From Brachycybe producta (lineage: Eukaryota; Arthropoda; Diplopoda; Playtdesmida; Andrognathidae): a stretch of DNA of 64,000 nt. The stretch spans positions 1,050,001 through 1,114,000 of the forward strand of contig JAUPFP010000027.1 of assembly GCA_036925085.1 (NCBI GenBank). Direction: 5' to 3'. The notes below the pieces were generated by a model, which did not search any database, was not told the DNA's origin, and saw nothing but the letters and a program-made list of their open reading frames with translations. This document shows, piece after piece, positions 35,901 to 50,900 of the stretch. The position numbers and the translations under genes were made by a program. The first letter of the stretch is position 1, and every line of letters begins with the position of its first letter.

Positions 35901-38900
35901 CACATAATGGCACAAATACAAATATACACCCCCCCCCACACACACGACCATCACACGCGACACATACCACACATGCGACAACACACACACAACCATGGCC
36001 CCCACATCCTGAAGCGGGCCCCCAGGCCAAATTCTTTTGCGGGGCCCCTACCTACCCGGTAGGTTGGGGGCCTACCAAAGATCCTTGCAGTAGGCCCTAC
36101 TGCTACGGTTAAGGGCTACCCACCCAGTAATCGCTTTCTGTTGCATGCCACATTTTTAATTAAGTTTGCAAATTTCAGCTTTAAATCAAAAAGCATGTCA
36201 TTTTCTTTTTAAATGTACATGTATCAAACAGGCACGTGTTGTCCATAGCAATAAACCACAAATACGAAACAAAAACCAAAATTTGTTATTACAACCTTTA
36301 ATTCGTAATTAAAAATTTTCCAATTTGTTATTACAAACTTCAATTCGTTATTATAAATTGTGCAATTCGTAATTACAACTTTAAATTCTTAATTACGAAC
36401 TGTACAATTTGTAATTACGAATTTACAATTCGTATTAGCAAACTTCAAACTCCAATTGCCACTCTAGTGACAGTAGTCAAAGTAGCTGCACCAGTAAGTT
36501 TTTTTCGCCCAATTTTTGTGGATATTTAAAAATAAAAGATAAAAGTACGTAGTTTCACACCCATGCATTAGTTTTTTAATATTCCAAGTTTTTTTTTGTT
36601 TTCAGTGTTTTGTTCAGAACATTATTGTAAAACCGAAACATTTAACACGGAAGCGAATGGAGACTTGATATGTCGTTAAGTTCTTTTGCTGTTTTCTTGC
36701 ACATTACTCAGGGGTGTAGCTAAGGAACCGCAAGACCCGCAACTGCGGGGAGGAGGGGGGGTGCAGGAGGTTTGGGGGCGCAAAGTCGATGTATTTTCAA
36801 AAATAAGTGAATAAATTGAGTGATTCCAAATCACTCAATTTATTCAGTTATTTTCGAAAATAAATCGACTTCATTGAATATTTACTTTTAAAAACTACAT
36901 AGTTGCACCAGTAAATCTTCATAGAGATCAATGGGCACAGCGACTCTGACACCTCACACATGAATTCACGCATCACTATCTAATGGCAACATTTGTAACT
37001 AATTCTAATAGAAATCTACTATAAATCTAATAGAAATCTACTATAACTTTTTATTCTGTGCTGTGACACCTTAAACAATTAGTGTGCATAAAATTTTTTT
37101 AGTGGGTGCTATTTTGATGAGCGGCAGAACGGTCCGGAAAACGGTACGAACAGTCCAGAAAATAGTAGGAACAGTCGGAAGGTTTTGTTTAGTAAAATTA
37201 AGTTGTTGCAGAGGGTTTGGGGGCGCAGACCCCGATTTTTCTTTAAGAATTATTAAATCGAATTAGTCTATTGTTCCAACTGTTAACTAATATGTTCAAT
37301 GGGAGGAACGATCGAAAAAATGCACTATACTCTAAAAAAATTATTCTACAAAATGGGGGGCTGTGCCCCCAGACCCCTGCAACAAGCTTCATTTTACTAA
37401 ACCTAACCTTCTGACTGTTTCTACTATTTTCCCGACTGTTCGGACCGTTCTGCCGTTCATCAAAATAGCACCTACCCCTAGCATGAGGGCTAAGTGGAGG
37501 TAGATGTAAAGGGAGTGCAAAGTTTTAAGCGGCGCGATGGGGAGGGGGCCAAAACAAGCCGAGCTACGCCACTTTCATTTCACGATTATTGTGAAAGTAA
37601 TTTGCAAGAAAACCGCAAAAGAACTTACCGGCATATTGAAATTTCCATTAGCTTTCCATGTTAAATTTCGGTTTAACAGCAATGTTCAGAACAAAACATC
37701 GGAAACAAAAAACAACCGGAATATTAACAAACTAATGCATGGATGTGACACTATGTTATTTTGTCTTTTATTTTTTCAAAAATTCATGAAAGTTGGGAAA
37801 GTAGAGTTTTAAGTTAGTGTCATCTGATAACTTTTTACGGGGCCATCTTTTCACCTAGTACCACTATATTAGACACTATTATTAGACATATAATGTCAAA
37901 TACAGATTAAAGTTTGTAATAACAAATTTTGAAGTTGGTTAATACGAATTGCAAATTCGTAATTACAAAGTGTACAATTCATAATTACAAAGTGTACAAT
38001 TCGTAATTACAAAGTGTACAATTCGTAATCACAAATTTTAATTCATAATTACAAATTTAAATTCATAATTACAAATTTAAATTCATAATAGCGAATTGTA
38101 CACTTTGTAATTACGAATTAATGTTTGTAATAACAAATTGTGAAGTTTGTTAATACGAATTATAAATTCGTAATTACAAATTGTGCAATTCGTTATTGTG
38201 AATTTAAATTTGTAATTATGAATTTAAATTTGTGATTACGAATTGTACACTTTGTAATTATGAATTGTACACTTTGTAATTACGAATTGTACACTTTGTA
38301 ATTATGAATTGTACACTTTGTAATTACGAATTGTACACTTTGTAATTACGAATTAATGTTTGTAATAACCAATTGTGAAGTTTGTTAATACGAATTGTAA
38401 ATTCATAATTACAAATTGTGCAATTCGTTATTATGAATTTAAATTTGTGATTACGAATTGTACACTTTGTAATTACGAATTAATGTTTATAATAACAAAT
38501 TGTGAAGTTGTGAATTTGTGATGCGTGTCATTTACAGGGCTCCATAATAACGTGCCTAACAAAATAATTTAGTTGGATGGACAAAACAAAAGTCAATTAT
38601 TTTACAAAGTCGATTTTTGTCTTCTGTTCATCTCACTTAGCTGGCCGACCCACCACGCCGGGCCCTCAGGCTAGATCTCTATCAGAAACCTTGTAGGGGT
38701 CATGCCCACACTCACCCATGTCCACCACACCACAACACAAACCCACACCACACACACGCATGCACACACCAATTACCAATTTTTTGTCATTCTATCACCA
38801 GATCAGCATATAGTTAAGGTGCACATTGCACTTTGAAAACATAATATTGGACAACTTCAAATATGAAAAATAAACATTGCCGTGACTGTGTATTTTAAAA

Positions 38901-41900
38901 ATTAACATTTTTTCTTTAACATTGGGCCTATGGGCTCAATAGAAAAACGATGCTAGAGTTCTTTGTGGACATTTTTCAAAGTAATTTTGCGATGTAGCCT
39001 CTTAATGAAGTTGCACATGCCCGTTTTAAACTTTTTTCATTGAATTTCATTCTTAACTCTAAATATCACCCTTTCAAAGAATGTGTCTGTCTTTTGTTAC
39101 TAGTCTGGTATTTGTGATTATGAATATGTATATATTGCAAAAGTAGGCCTACAATGGCAGTGTTTTTAACTATTCTAGTTTCTAAAACAATCTGATTTTT
39201 TTTGTAATGCTTTTCCTGGAAAACTTTAATAATCTCCAAAATACAAGTGGCACGGCAGTGGCCATCATGTGATGGCCACTGCCGTGTCGCCATTCTGGGA
39301 CAAAATAAATATGTAATCAGGCTCAGTGGTTCATTTTCACATTCATTTGAATCAATGTTTCTTATACTTTTTAAAACAGCTATAAAGAGTTTAATTTGAA
39401 AGGTATCTTGATGAAAATTTTTATTATAATAACCACCTGTCATCATTTCTAAAACACGTCATATTGCTGCTCGTGAATAAAAATTGGCTTGGAAATATTT
39501 TATCAATTTAATGTGAACAATTCAAGAAAAGTCAGGATAGGGAAATCATGGTAAAATCCTAGTATAAGGACCACTTGTCAATTTAAATAAAATATAGCAT
39601 GTTGGTAGGTCTTGTTAGGCAGATACACGAAAATCTAATAAGAAACTGTTGAACACGTTGAATTTACATGATGTATATGGTACCGTAAAACCTAATGTTT
39701 ATATACTGTATACGGGGTGGGCCAACAAAAATGAGAACATCTTGTAGCATACGAGTTATTTAAAAATATTATTTAATTAATTATATTGTTTCATGTAATT
39801 TTGTTTGTATTTCCCACGGACTTTTGTGACTGAGGATCATCATCTTGACTGCAGATCACCCCACTCACCCACTCAATATTCTGTTGTGTTCTGGCAGATT
39901 TTGGTCTACCACTTCTGGGTTTATGTTCTGTTGTACCGCTGTCATTGTCAATTTTATTGATAACCCGACTAACACTAGCTATGCTCCGGACTTTGTTTGG
40001 AAACTCATTGATCATTCTCCTAGCACCCCACTGTTTTTCAATTCGCAAATGTTTAATCAGAATATGGTCTTCAGCGGTAATTTTTCTCATTCTTGGTAAA
40101 AAAATGTAACCTGCTGATGTAAACAATTGGCATATTAAAACCAAAAATGGCGCCCAGAAATTATCGAAATAAAGACATCATATAGCTAAATATTTAAGTA
40201 AGTAAATGAGTAAACAATTTAAGCTATTATGGATACAGTTAAACAAATTTTGATGTAATTATATTACTTTTTACGCAATGTTCTCACTTTTTTGGCCCAC
40301 CCTGAATACAAAGCATGGCTTACATGGTGCTACTTTTGATGCTAGTCGCTGGCTTCTTTTGATGCAAGCAAATTCGCTGGTACAATGTCCAAAGAACCAA
40401 CTCCTTTTATTCACTAGCATTTAAAATTTTGATTTTGTGGCATCAAGTGGTTGCTGCATCAAAGTTGACCATGTTCTACTTGAGTCTGATGCTGGTATCG
40501 AGCATTTAGCTGGCTGATTTGAGCTACTGTGCTTGCGCAAAAAGGCTAGCCTGCAGCAAACCTCGTTTTAACAAGAGTTCCAAAAATGTTTTATTGAAAA
40601 CTCTTTAACAGTGTTCTATGTTGGAACTCTGGAGGGTTTAAACATCAAGTGAGACGTTTTCTTATTTGCACGTGAATCTCGACCATAGTAGCACTGATTC
40701 TAAATTGAAAACGTATTAGAAACTAGAAATGTACCTTGACTCACTATTATCATGTTCATATCAACATAAAAATATCCTTAATTGATTGAGCTACTCCTCT
40801 AATTTCTAAAATGCTTTCTAGTTTCTTGTAAATTTTTTGCTGGAAATGCTCATCACTTCAGATTTCTTAGCTGCAGTCTAAATGGTTTAAACTAGCGAAG
40901 TTAAGCTGCTCGTCCACTAGGCCAGTGATGCAGTGTGGCAAAAAAACAGCTCCCAAACAAAATGCATGTAACAGAATGAAGCACTATCCATTAGGGCAGA
41001 AGTGCAGTGTGGCAACACTGGAGAAAGTTTCCAACTTGTAGTCAAAATTTCACTGTGCTTCTCCTCGTTTCCACCCTAATGGACAAAAAGGCGGAGAAAA
41101 GTTTATCAGGTTTCTTCTATAGTTTGTGTACTTTCTTTTCCTCCTCTACCTCCATCACAGCAGCAAAAAAAGACATCATCACCACTCATCACTGTCTCCA
41201 TGAATACTGTGGCATACAGGAGGAGGAAGTAGGGCTAGAGGGGGAAAACCATTCCACACCCACATTCATAGTGGGCAGACCTCTATTTGGAAACTACTTG
41301 CTGTGCCACATCACCAACCTAGTGGGCCACCAGCTTTAGAAACCAGCAATATTCTCTGCATCAAAAAGAAGTTGGCATCAAAAGAAGCCAATGACTAGCA
41401 TCAAAAGTAGTAGTGTGTAAACCATGCTTAATTCAAGGTTTTAATGTTTTGGATATAGCCAATGTATAAAAAATTTGAATGAATAAAATGGTACATTTTA
41501 AGACAAAGCAACGTGCAAGTCACATCAATTAGTCATTCCATTTAATAATTTTTAAAATTGATTTTCATAATAGTTTAGTTACTAAACTAATATTCCTTGA
41601 AGAACAATTCACCAAAATGTATGACTACATATTTATACAACCTGTGAGTTATTTCAATAAATATATATTTGTTTTTTCTGCTTCTAATTTTTTTCTAGGT
41701 TGGAATTTTCTTTTACATTCGGTTTATAGGATTTCATTTTAAACATATTTCCCTATTCACATCTGCTTCGTTAAAACACTTCCATTAATATTTTTAATTA
41801 TAACATGGCAACATTCAGGTCAAATGTTAGTGCCATTACTGATGCAGAAAGTATTTTGTTTAACATAGAACATGACATCATAACTGAAAATGTCATTTCT

Positions 41901-44900
41901 GTGGGTCACAGCAATGTGAAAGGAGGTGATCTGCTAGCTTTTCGCTTGCAGTCGCCAGACGACAAAAACTTTATTGTTGATGATTGGATTTGGCGCACTA
42001 GTGGCTCTAATGCTACTAAAAACCCTGTTATGATAAAATATTATTGTGGACAAATTGGTGGTAAAAACGACTGCACAAAAGGTTGGCGTAAACAAGTGTT
42101 TTCACTAAGGAACTCCAAATCAGAAAGACCTGCTCGTCTTGTGCTATACCTCGGAAATCCAGAAATGTGCCCTAGACGACCTCATGGAAATGTTAAAAGA
42201 CACACACGTTTATATGAGCGCACATTACCAAGCACTTTAAAAAAACTGAAACAGGAGATTTCTCAAGGAAAAAAACCATTAAGAGCCTATGAAGACATTC
42301 AGCGAATTGCAACTAATGAAGTCTGCAATCTACCTGAAGGAAACCCTAAAGTTCTTGACATAGAAGGGCATGCTTTGCCTCGTGATCTAAAGCAAAGTCA
42401 GAATGTTCTCTATGCTGTTAAAAAGGCAAGAGAGATAAGTGGTGATGAATTTTACAATTTACACCTACTTGCAAAAGGAGAGTTGTCAGAATTTATCCTG
42501 AAAATTGTCACTTTTCCGGAGTTAATTGTGGCATGCGGGCATAAAGAAGCAATAACAGTGGCTAATCGTTTACTGGCTCGCAGTTTCAGGAATCCTGAAT
42601 TGGAGCAACTGCTTTCATATGACACAACTTTTAATCTGTGTGAAGTGTATGTCACAATTTTAACGATGAGAAACACAGAGTTGGAAGGTGATAAAATATT
42701 TCCTCTATTCTTTTTCTTGCATACGAACAAATTTTACAAAACACACAGGTTCATTTTTCGGGAAATAATTGTTGACTTGCTTAATTTAAACAAGCACGGG
42801 AGAGACGTCCCTTTAGCTACAGATAGAGAACAAGGTATTGTAAAAGCTGTATTAGAAACTGTGCCCCATTCCAAAACTAATCTTGTGTTTTGTCAAAATC
42901 ATATTTTGCAAGACATTAAGTTTTGGTTAAAAAAGAAGAAAGGACTGTCAGGTGATGTTTCTGGGTATACGAGTCACGTTCGAGACCTTTTATTGTGTGA
43001 AAACACAGATGCATTTGAAAAGATGTATGATCTTTTTGAGCTCAAATGGTCTGAACGTTTCGTAGATTATGCCGATGTTCATCTTAAAGATGATTTAAAA
43101 AACCATGGCATTGCAGCTGTTACGAAAAAATTTGCTGCATTCAGAAATATGCTTTCCACTACAAACATAAGCGAGAGTATGAATGCTTTCATCAAAAGCT
43201 ACCAAAATCATGAAGAACTGCCAGTTGACGTTCAAGTGATGACTTTGTTTATGTGCCAAATGTACTTCTTAAATGAAATGAATCGTGCATATCGAAACAG
43301 AGGAAACTGGCATATAAAGAAACAATTCCGAAAAGAATCACTGCAATTGCAACTGCCAGATGTAAAACTTTATGCAATTGATGAAATTGTTTCTGAAGTC
43401 AAACGAAACATAGTAAATCCAGATGTAGTGGAAGGCAAAAAAGAAAGGTGTGAAATGTCTCAACGATTCATTGCTCGAATGTGCGTTGATCAAGGGAGAG
43501 TATCTTTGGATCCTGCCAATCGAGTGTACGTTGTTGGTAGCCCATTTCGAGACAGTGTTGTTACAGTCAACCAAAGAGCCAAGCAACCTTGTCTAGTTCA
43601 TAAAAGTTCATGCTTTCATGTACTAGCCATCGAAGCTTATAATGGTTCAAAATTACCCTCTAACACTGCTAAATACCATCTCACGGAACTGATGAAAACA
43701 ACCCCAAAATCTGGAAGAAAAAAGCCACGAACGATTGACTTTGACTATAAAGTATTCGAGGCAAATGATTCTATTCTGGCAAAACAGATTAGAAGTTCAA
43801 CACCGAAACCTGGAATACCATTGGCTGAACTCACTAATGAGTTTGGCAAAAGAAAAGTATCAACATCTTCAACAGAATCTGTAGATGATATAGATGTAGA
43901 TGAGATACAGCTTTCTGCAACTCCCATGCAAGAAGTTCAAAGAATTTCAGAAGAAATTTCTGAGCTTCCAACTAGAGCAACAATCTGTGCAATGTTTACA
44001 AATTTACCTCCTGTAAACATTGAAGACAACCCCACTCTTGCAAAAGGAAATGAAATTGAAAATGGTGTCATTACAGATTGCATGAAAGTTGCAGTAAGCA
44101 TGCACAACCTGAAAGAAAGAGTAGTGGTACTTCTTGATAGCTACATTCTATCAATAAATAACAACTACTACGACACATTAGCAGAGGAAATAATTAACAC
44201 TCAGGCCATAAATAGGGATTTAATTGCGGTCCTTCTACCAATGACAAGCCTAGGATCTCATTGGACATTAGGTTTAATTGATTTCAATTCCCAAACATTT
44301 GTCATACTTGATTCTTTGAGTATCTTAATTCCAGAAAAACAAATTGAACTGTTTACATGCTTGGCAAAAATTGTGAAAATTTGCTACGCAAGTGCAAGTT
44401 TACGGGTTTCAGTGAGAAAATGGACTTCCATTTTCAGCAATGATTGTCCACAGCAATGTAACAGCTTTGACTGTGGGATGTTTACTGCTATTAACTTTCT
44501 TTCTATACTGCAACGCAAAGAACCAATGATGATAGATAGTGAAACTGGCAGACGTTGGATGAACAACATTTTGACAAACTGTTGTGATGAATCCGAAAAA
44601 TACAATTATGAGCCAACAGAACCAAGAGTAAAGCTTGGTGATAAAATAATTAAAACCTGCTTAAAAATAGCAATGGATGATGAATTTAAAAACATCCCAA
44701 TTAATTTATGTTCAAAATCTACAAAGAAATTAACATCTATGATGTTAAAAGGTTACAATAAAGATTGGTCCACTTGCAACTTTGAAACATGTGTTGGTTC
44801 GAATCAAGACCTGCAAGTGCTTTGCGTGTATTGTAGAAAGTGGTTTCACTCTACATGTGAAAATAAAAAGTTTATAGCAGATAAACACTTTGTTTGTACC

Positions 44901-47900
44901 CAATGTAGAGATAAGTATAAATGAAAAATTAAATATAAATGCATTCAATGTACTGTTTTCCTCAAATGCTCATCTATATTGCTAACTATCTGAAGTTTTG
45001 GTATTCCATAACATCAGGAAAGCCCTTTTCCTGATGTTACAGAATACGAAAACTTCAGATAAATAGCACATTCCCTCTCCTAACAGCATTTTTTCAGTTT
45101 TTCAGGTTCCAGCACAGGATTAGCTCATCTAAATTAGTGACAGGGCTTTTCTGATGTTATGGAAAACCATAATTTCAGATGAATGGCAGATTCCCTTTCC
45201 CAGTAGCACTTTTTTCAGTTTTCAGGTTGCTGCGCACAATTAGCTCATCTAAATTAGTGACAGGGCTTTTCTGTTGTTATGGAATACCAAAACTTCAGAT
45301 ACATCTAACTAGCACATTCACTTCATGCCAAATCGTATGCTGACGACTCTGTGCCATAATTGCAGGCTAATGAAGTGAATGTGTCTAGTAGTGTAATTTT
45401 TATAGTTATCGCAATAAATAGCTAGGTTCCTTTTGCAACAGTGCTTCCTGTTTCAGTTATCTGGTTGTTTCACATTATTAGCTCATCTAAATTAGTGACA
45501 GGGCTTTTCTGTTGTTATGGAATACCAAAACTTCAGATACATCTAACTAGCACATTCACTTCATGCCAAATCGTATGCTGACGGCTCTGTGCCATAATTG
45601 CAGGCTAATGAAGTGAATGTGTCTAGTAGTGTAATTTTTATAGTTATCGCAATAAATAGCTGGGTTCCTTTTGCAACAGTGCTTTCTGTTTCAGTTTTCT
45701 GGTTGCTTCACATTATTAGCTCATCTAAATTAGTGACAGGGCTTTTCTGTTGTTATGGAATACCAAAACTTCAGATACATCTAACTAGCACATTCACTTC
45801 ATGCCAAATCGTATGCTGACGGCTCTGTGCCATAATTGCAGGCTAATGAAGTGAATGTGTCTAGTAGTGTAATTTTTATAGTTATCGCAATAAATAGCTG
45901 GGCTCCTTTTGCAATAGTGCTTTCTGTTTCAGTTTTCTGGTTGCTTCACATTATTAGCTCATCTAAATTAGTGACAGGGCTTTTCTGTTGTTATGGAATA
46001 CCAAAACTTCAGATACATCTAACTAGCACATTCACTTCATGCCAAATCGTATGCTGACGGCTCTGTGCCATAATTGCAGGCTAATGAAGTGAATGTGTCT
46101 AGTAGTGTAATTTTTATAGTTATCGCAATAAATAGCTGGGTTCCTTTTGCAATAGTGCTTTCTGTTTCAGTTTTCTGGTTGCTTCACATTATTAGCTCAT
46201 ATAAATTAGTGACAGGGCTTTTCTGTTGTTATGGAATACCAAAACTTAAGATACATCTAACTAGCACATTCACTTCATGCCAAATCGTATGCTGACGGCT
46301 CTGTGCCATAATTGCAGGCTAATGAAGTGAATGTGTCTAGTAGTGTAATTTTTATAGTTATTGTAATAAATAGCTGGGTTCCTTTTGCAACAGTCCTTTC
46401 TGTTTCAGTTTTCTGGTTGCTTCACATTATTAGCTCATCTAAATTAGTGACAGGGCTTTTCTGTTGTTATGGAATACCAAAACTTCAGATACATCTAACT
46501 AGCACATTCACTTCATGCCAAATCGTATGCTGACGGCTCTGTGCCATAATTGCAGGCTAATGAAGTGAATGTGTCTAGTAGTGTAATTTTTATAGTTATC
46601 GCAATAAATAGCTGGGTTCCTTTTGCAACAGTGCTTTCTGTTTCAGTTTTCTGGTTGCTTCACATTATTAGCTCATCTAAATTAGTGACAGGGCTTTTCT
46701 GTTGTTATGGAATACCAAAACTTCAGATACATCTAACTAGCACATTCACTTCATGCCAAATCGTATGCTGACGGCTCTGTGCCATAATTGCAGGCTAATG
46801 AAGTGAATGTGTCTAGTAGTGTAATTTTTATAGTTATCGCAATAAATAGCTGGGCTCCTTTTGCAATAGTGCTTTCTGTTTCAGTTTTCTGGTTGCTTCA
46901 CATTATTAGCTCATCTAAATTAGTGACAGGGCTTTTCTGTTGTTATGGAATACCAAAACTTCAGATACATCTAACTAGCACATTCACTTCATGCCAAATC
47001 GTATGCTGACGGCTCTGTGCCATAATTGCAGGCTAATGAAGTGAATGTGTCTAGTAGTGTAATTTTTATAGTTATCGCAATAAATAGCTGGGTTCCTTTT
47101 GCAATAGTGCTTTCTGTTTCAGTTTTCTGGTTGCTTCACATTATTAGCTCATATAAATTAGTGACAGGGCTTTTCTGTTGTTATGGAATACCAAAACTTA
47201 AGATACATCTAACTAGCACATTCACTTCATGCCAAATCGTATGCTGACGGCTCTGTGCCATAATTGCAGGCTAATGAAGTGAATGTGTCTAGTAGTGTAA
47301 TTTTTATAGTTATTGTAATAAATAGCTGGGTTCCTTTTGCAACAGTCCTTTCTGTTTCAGTTTTCTGGTTGCTTCACATTATTAGCTCATCTAAATTAGT
47401 GACAGGGCTTTTCTGTTGTTATGGAATACCAAAACTTCAGATACATCTAACTAGCACATTCACTTCATGCCAAATCGTATGCTGACGGCTCTGTGCCATA
47501 ATTGCAGGCTAATGAAGTGAATGTGTCTAGTAGTGTAATTTTTATAGTTATCACAATAAATAGCTGGGTTCCTTTTGCAACAGTGCTTCCTGTTTCAGTT
47601 TTCTGGTTGTTTCACATTATTAGCTCATCTAAATTAGTGACAGGGCTTTTCTGTTGTTATGGAATACCAAAACTTCAGATACATCTAACTAGCACATTCA
47701 CTTTTTGCCAAATCGTATGCTGACGGCTCAGTGCCATAATTGCAGGCTAATTAAGTGAAAGTGTCTAGTAGTGTAGTTTTTATAGTTATTGCAATAAATA
47801 GCTGGGTTCCTTTTGCAAAAGTGCATAAGGCCACTTAAGTTGTACTAAGATGTGAAAATGTCTTTAATAATGAATGGGATTTCTTTTCCTCTATCATTTA

Positions 47901-50900
47901 CATCTCGAGTGATAGAGGGTTTCTTGTTCCCTAAACAAGAAAACTCTGCCAATGAGTATACACCTTGACGTGGTGGCAGAGCTTAGTGGTTAAATGTTAA
48001 TTAAACCCAAACAAAGAGATACTCATGAGAAAAACAATGCTTGGATATTTTAATTAATAAAAATGAAATTTATAAGAACATTATCAATGACTGTATATGT
48101 AGAATTGAAAGAATAATACTTAGCAATATGTTCACCAAAATAAAGAATTAAGAAAATATTTAATAAAATTTAAAATCTTACCTTTACTGCACACCTTGTA
48201 GAAAAGAATGTTGCACTTTTTAAGTTCAATTCTTGAAAACAAATTCCGCGACTTTAAATGTAACTTAGAAGAGTTTACAAAACACACCATAAAGTTTATT
48301 AAAATACTTTTATCCGATTTTTATTGAAATTAAAACAATTGCAAAAAAATTACACGAGAAAAAATGCATGAAAATTTAATTGAAATACTGTAATACACTT
48401 TTTTAATTTAAAATTTAAAAATAAAAAAAAATCGCGGAAAAAGTTTTTTCCGGGTAGTTAATGAATGTATGTTATGTGTAGTAAGTGTACTTACCTTATA
48501 CTATTATTACCTAATTTTAAATAACGAAAAACGCGCGAAAATTTTGAAAAATAAGGCAACACGCCCTACACGCAATCTAAAAAAAAATTTAAAAATAAAA
48601 AAAAATCGCGGAAAAAGTTTTTTCCGGGTAGTTAATGAATGTATGTTATGTGTAGTAAGTGTACGTACCTTATACTAATATTACCTAATTTTAAATATCA
48701 AAAAACGCGCGAAAATTTTGAAAAATAAGGCAACACGCCCTACACGCCCTCTAAAAAAAATTTAAAAATAAAAAAAAATCGCGGAAAAAGTTTTTTCCGG
48801 GTAGTTAATGAATGTATGTTATGTGTAGTAAGTGTACGTACCTTATACTATTATTACCTAATTTTAAATATCGAAAAACGCGCGAAAATTTTGAAATATA
48901 AGCCAACACGCCCTACACGCCCTCTAAAAAAAAATTTAAAAATCGAAAAAAAATCGCGGAAAATTTTTTTCCGGCTATATAATGACTGTAAGTTACGTGT
49001 ACTAAGTGTACGTACCTTATAGTAACATTTCTTAAATTTAAATAACGAAAAACGCGCGAACATTTTGAAAAATAAGGCAACACGCCCTACAAGCCCTCTA
49101 AAAAAAATTTAAAAATAAAAAAAAATCGCGGAAAAAGTTTTTTCCGGGTAGTTAATGAATGTATGTTATGTGTAGTAAGTGTACGTACCTTATACTATTA
49201 TTACCTAATTTTAAATATCGAAAAACGCGCGAAAATTTTGAAATATAAGCCAACACGCCCTACACGCCCTCTAAAAAAAAATTTAAAAATCGAAAAAAAA
49301 TCGCGGAAAATTTTTTTCCGGCTATATAATGACTGTAAGTTACGTGTACTAAGTGTACGTACCTTATAGTAACATTTCTTAAATTTAAATAACGAAAAAC
49401 GCGCGAACATTTTGAAAAATAAGGCAACACGCCCTACACGCCCTCTAAAAAAAAATTTAAAAATAAAAAAAAATCGCGGAAAAAGTTTTTTCCGGGTAGT
49501 TAATGAATGTATGTTATGTGTAGTAAGTGTACGTACCTTATACTATTATTACCTAATTTTAAATATCGAAAAACGCGCGAAAATTTTGAAATATAAGCCA
49601 ACACGCCCTACACGCCCTCTAAAAAAAAATTTAAAAATCGAAAAAAAATCGCGGAAAATTTTTTTCCGGCTATATAATGACTGTAAGTTACGTGTACTAA
49701 GTGTACGTACCTTATAGTAACATTTCTTAAATTTAAATAACGAAAAACGCGCGAAAATTTTGAAAAATAAGGCAACACGCCCTACACGCCCTCTAAAAAA
49801 AAATTTAAAAATAAAAAAAAATCGCGGAAAAAGTTTTTTCCGGGTAGTTAATGAATGTATGTTATGTGTAGTAAGTGTACGTACCTTATACTAATATTAC
49901 CTAATTTTAAATATCAAAAAACGCGCGAAAATTTTGAAAAATAAGGCAACACGCCCTACACGCCCTCTAAAAAAAATTTAAAAATAAAAAAAAATCGCGG
50001 AAAAAGTTTTTTCCGGGTAGTTAATGAATGTATGTTATGTGTAGTAAGTGGACGTACCTTATACTAATATTACCTAATTTTAAATATCGAAAAACGCGCG
50101 AAAATTTTGAAATATAAGCCAACACGCCCTACACGCCCTCTAAAAAAAAATTTAAAAATCGAAAAAAAATCGCGGAAAATTTTTTTCCGGCTATATAATG
50201 ACTGTAAGTTACGTGTACTAAGTGTACGTACCTTATAGTAACATTTCTTAAATTTAAATAACGAAAAACGCGCGAAAATTTTGAAAAATAAGGCAACACG
50301 CCCTACACGCCCTCTAAAAAAAAATTTAAAAATAAAAAAAAATCGCGGAAAAAGTTTTTTCCGGGTAGTTAATGAATGTATGTTATGTGTAGTAAGTGTA
50401 CGTACCTTATACTATTATTACCTAATTTTAAATATCGAAAAACGCGCGAAAATTTTGAAATATAAGCCAACACGCCCTCTAAAAAAAAATTTAAAAATCG
50501 AAAAAAAATCGCGGAAAATTTTTTTCCGGCTATATAATGACTGTAAGTTACGTGTACTAAGTGTACGTACCTTATAGTAACATTTCTTAAATTTAAATAA
50601 CGAAAAACGCGCGAAAATTTTGAAAAATAAGGCAACACGCCCTACACGCCCTCTAAAAAAAAATTTAAAAATAAAAAAAAATCGCGGAAAAAGTTTTTTC
50701 CGGGTAGTTAATGAATGTATGTTATGTGTAGTAAGTGTACGTACCTTATACTATTATTACCTAATTTTAAATATCGAAAAACGCGCGAAAATTTTGAAAT
50801 ATAAGCCAACACGCCCTACACGCCCTCTAAAAAAAAATTTAAAAATCGAAAAAAAATCGCGGAAAATTTTTTTCCGGCTATATAATGACTGTAAGTTACG

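Noticed and set aside
41007..41339. 110-codon open frame upstream of the transposase
   Set aside because: It lies inside a ~1.1-kb inverted-terminus element, shows no recognisable domain, and has no conserved context.
45598..47723. Nine near-identical 73-codon open frames starting MQANEVN
   Set aside because: The 238-bp unit is not a multiple of three, each frame ends at a stop in the unit, and variation between units shows no protein-level constraint that I can see.
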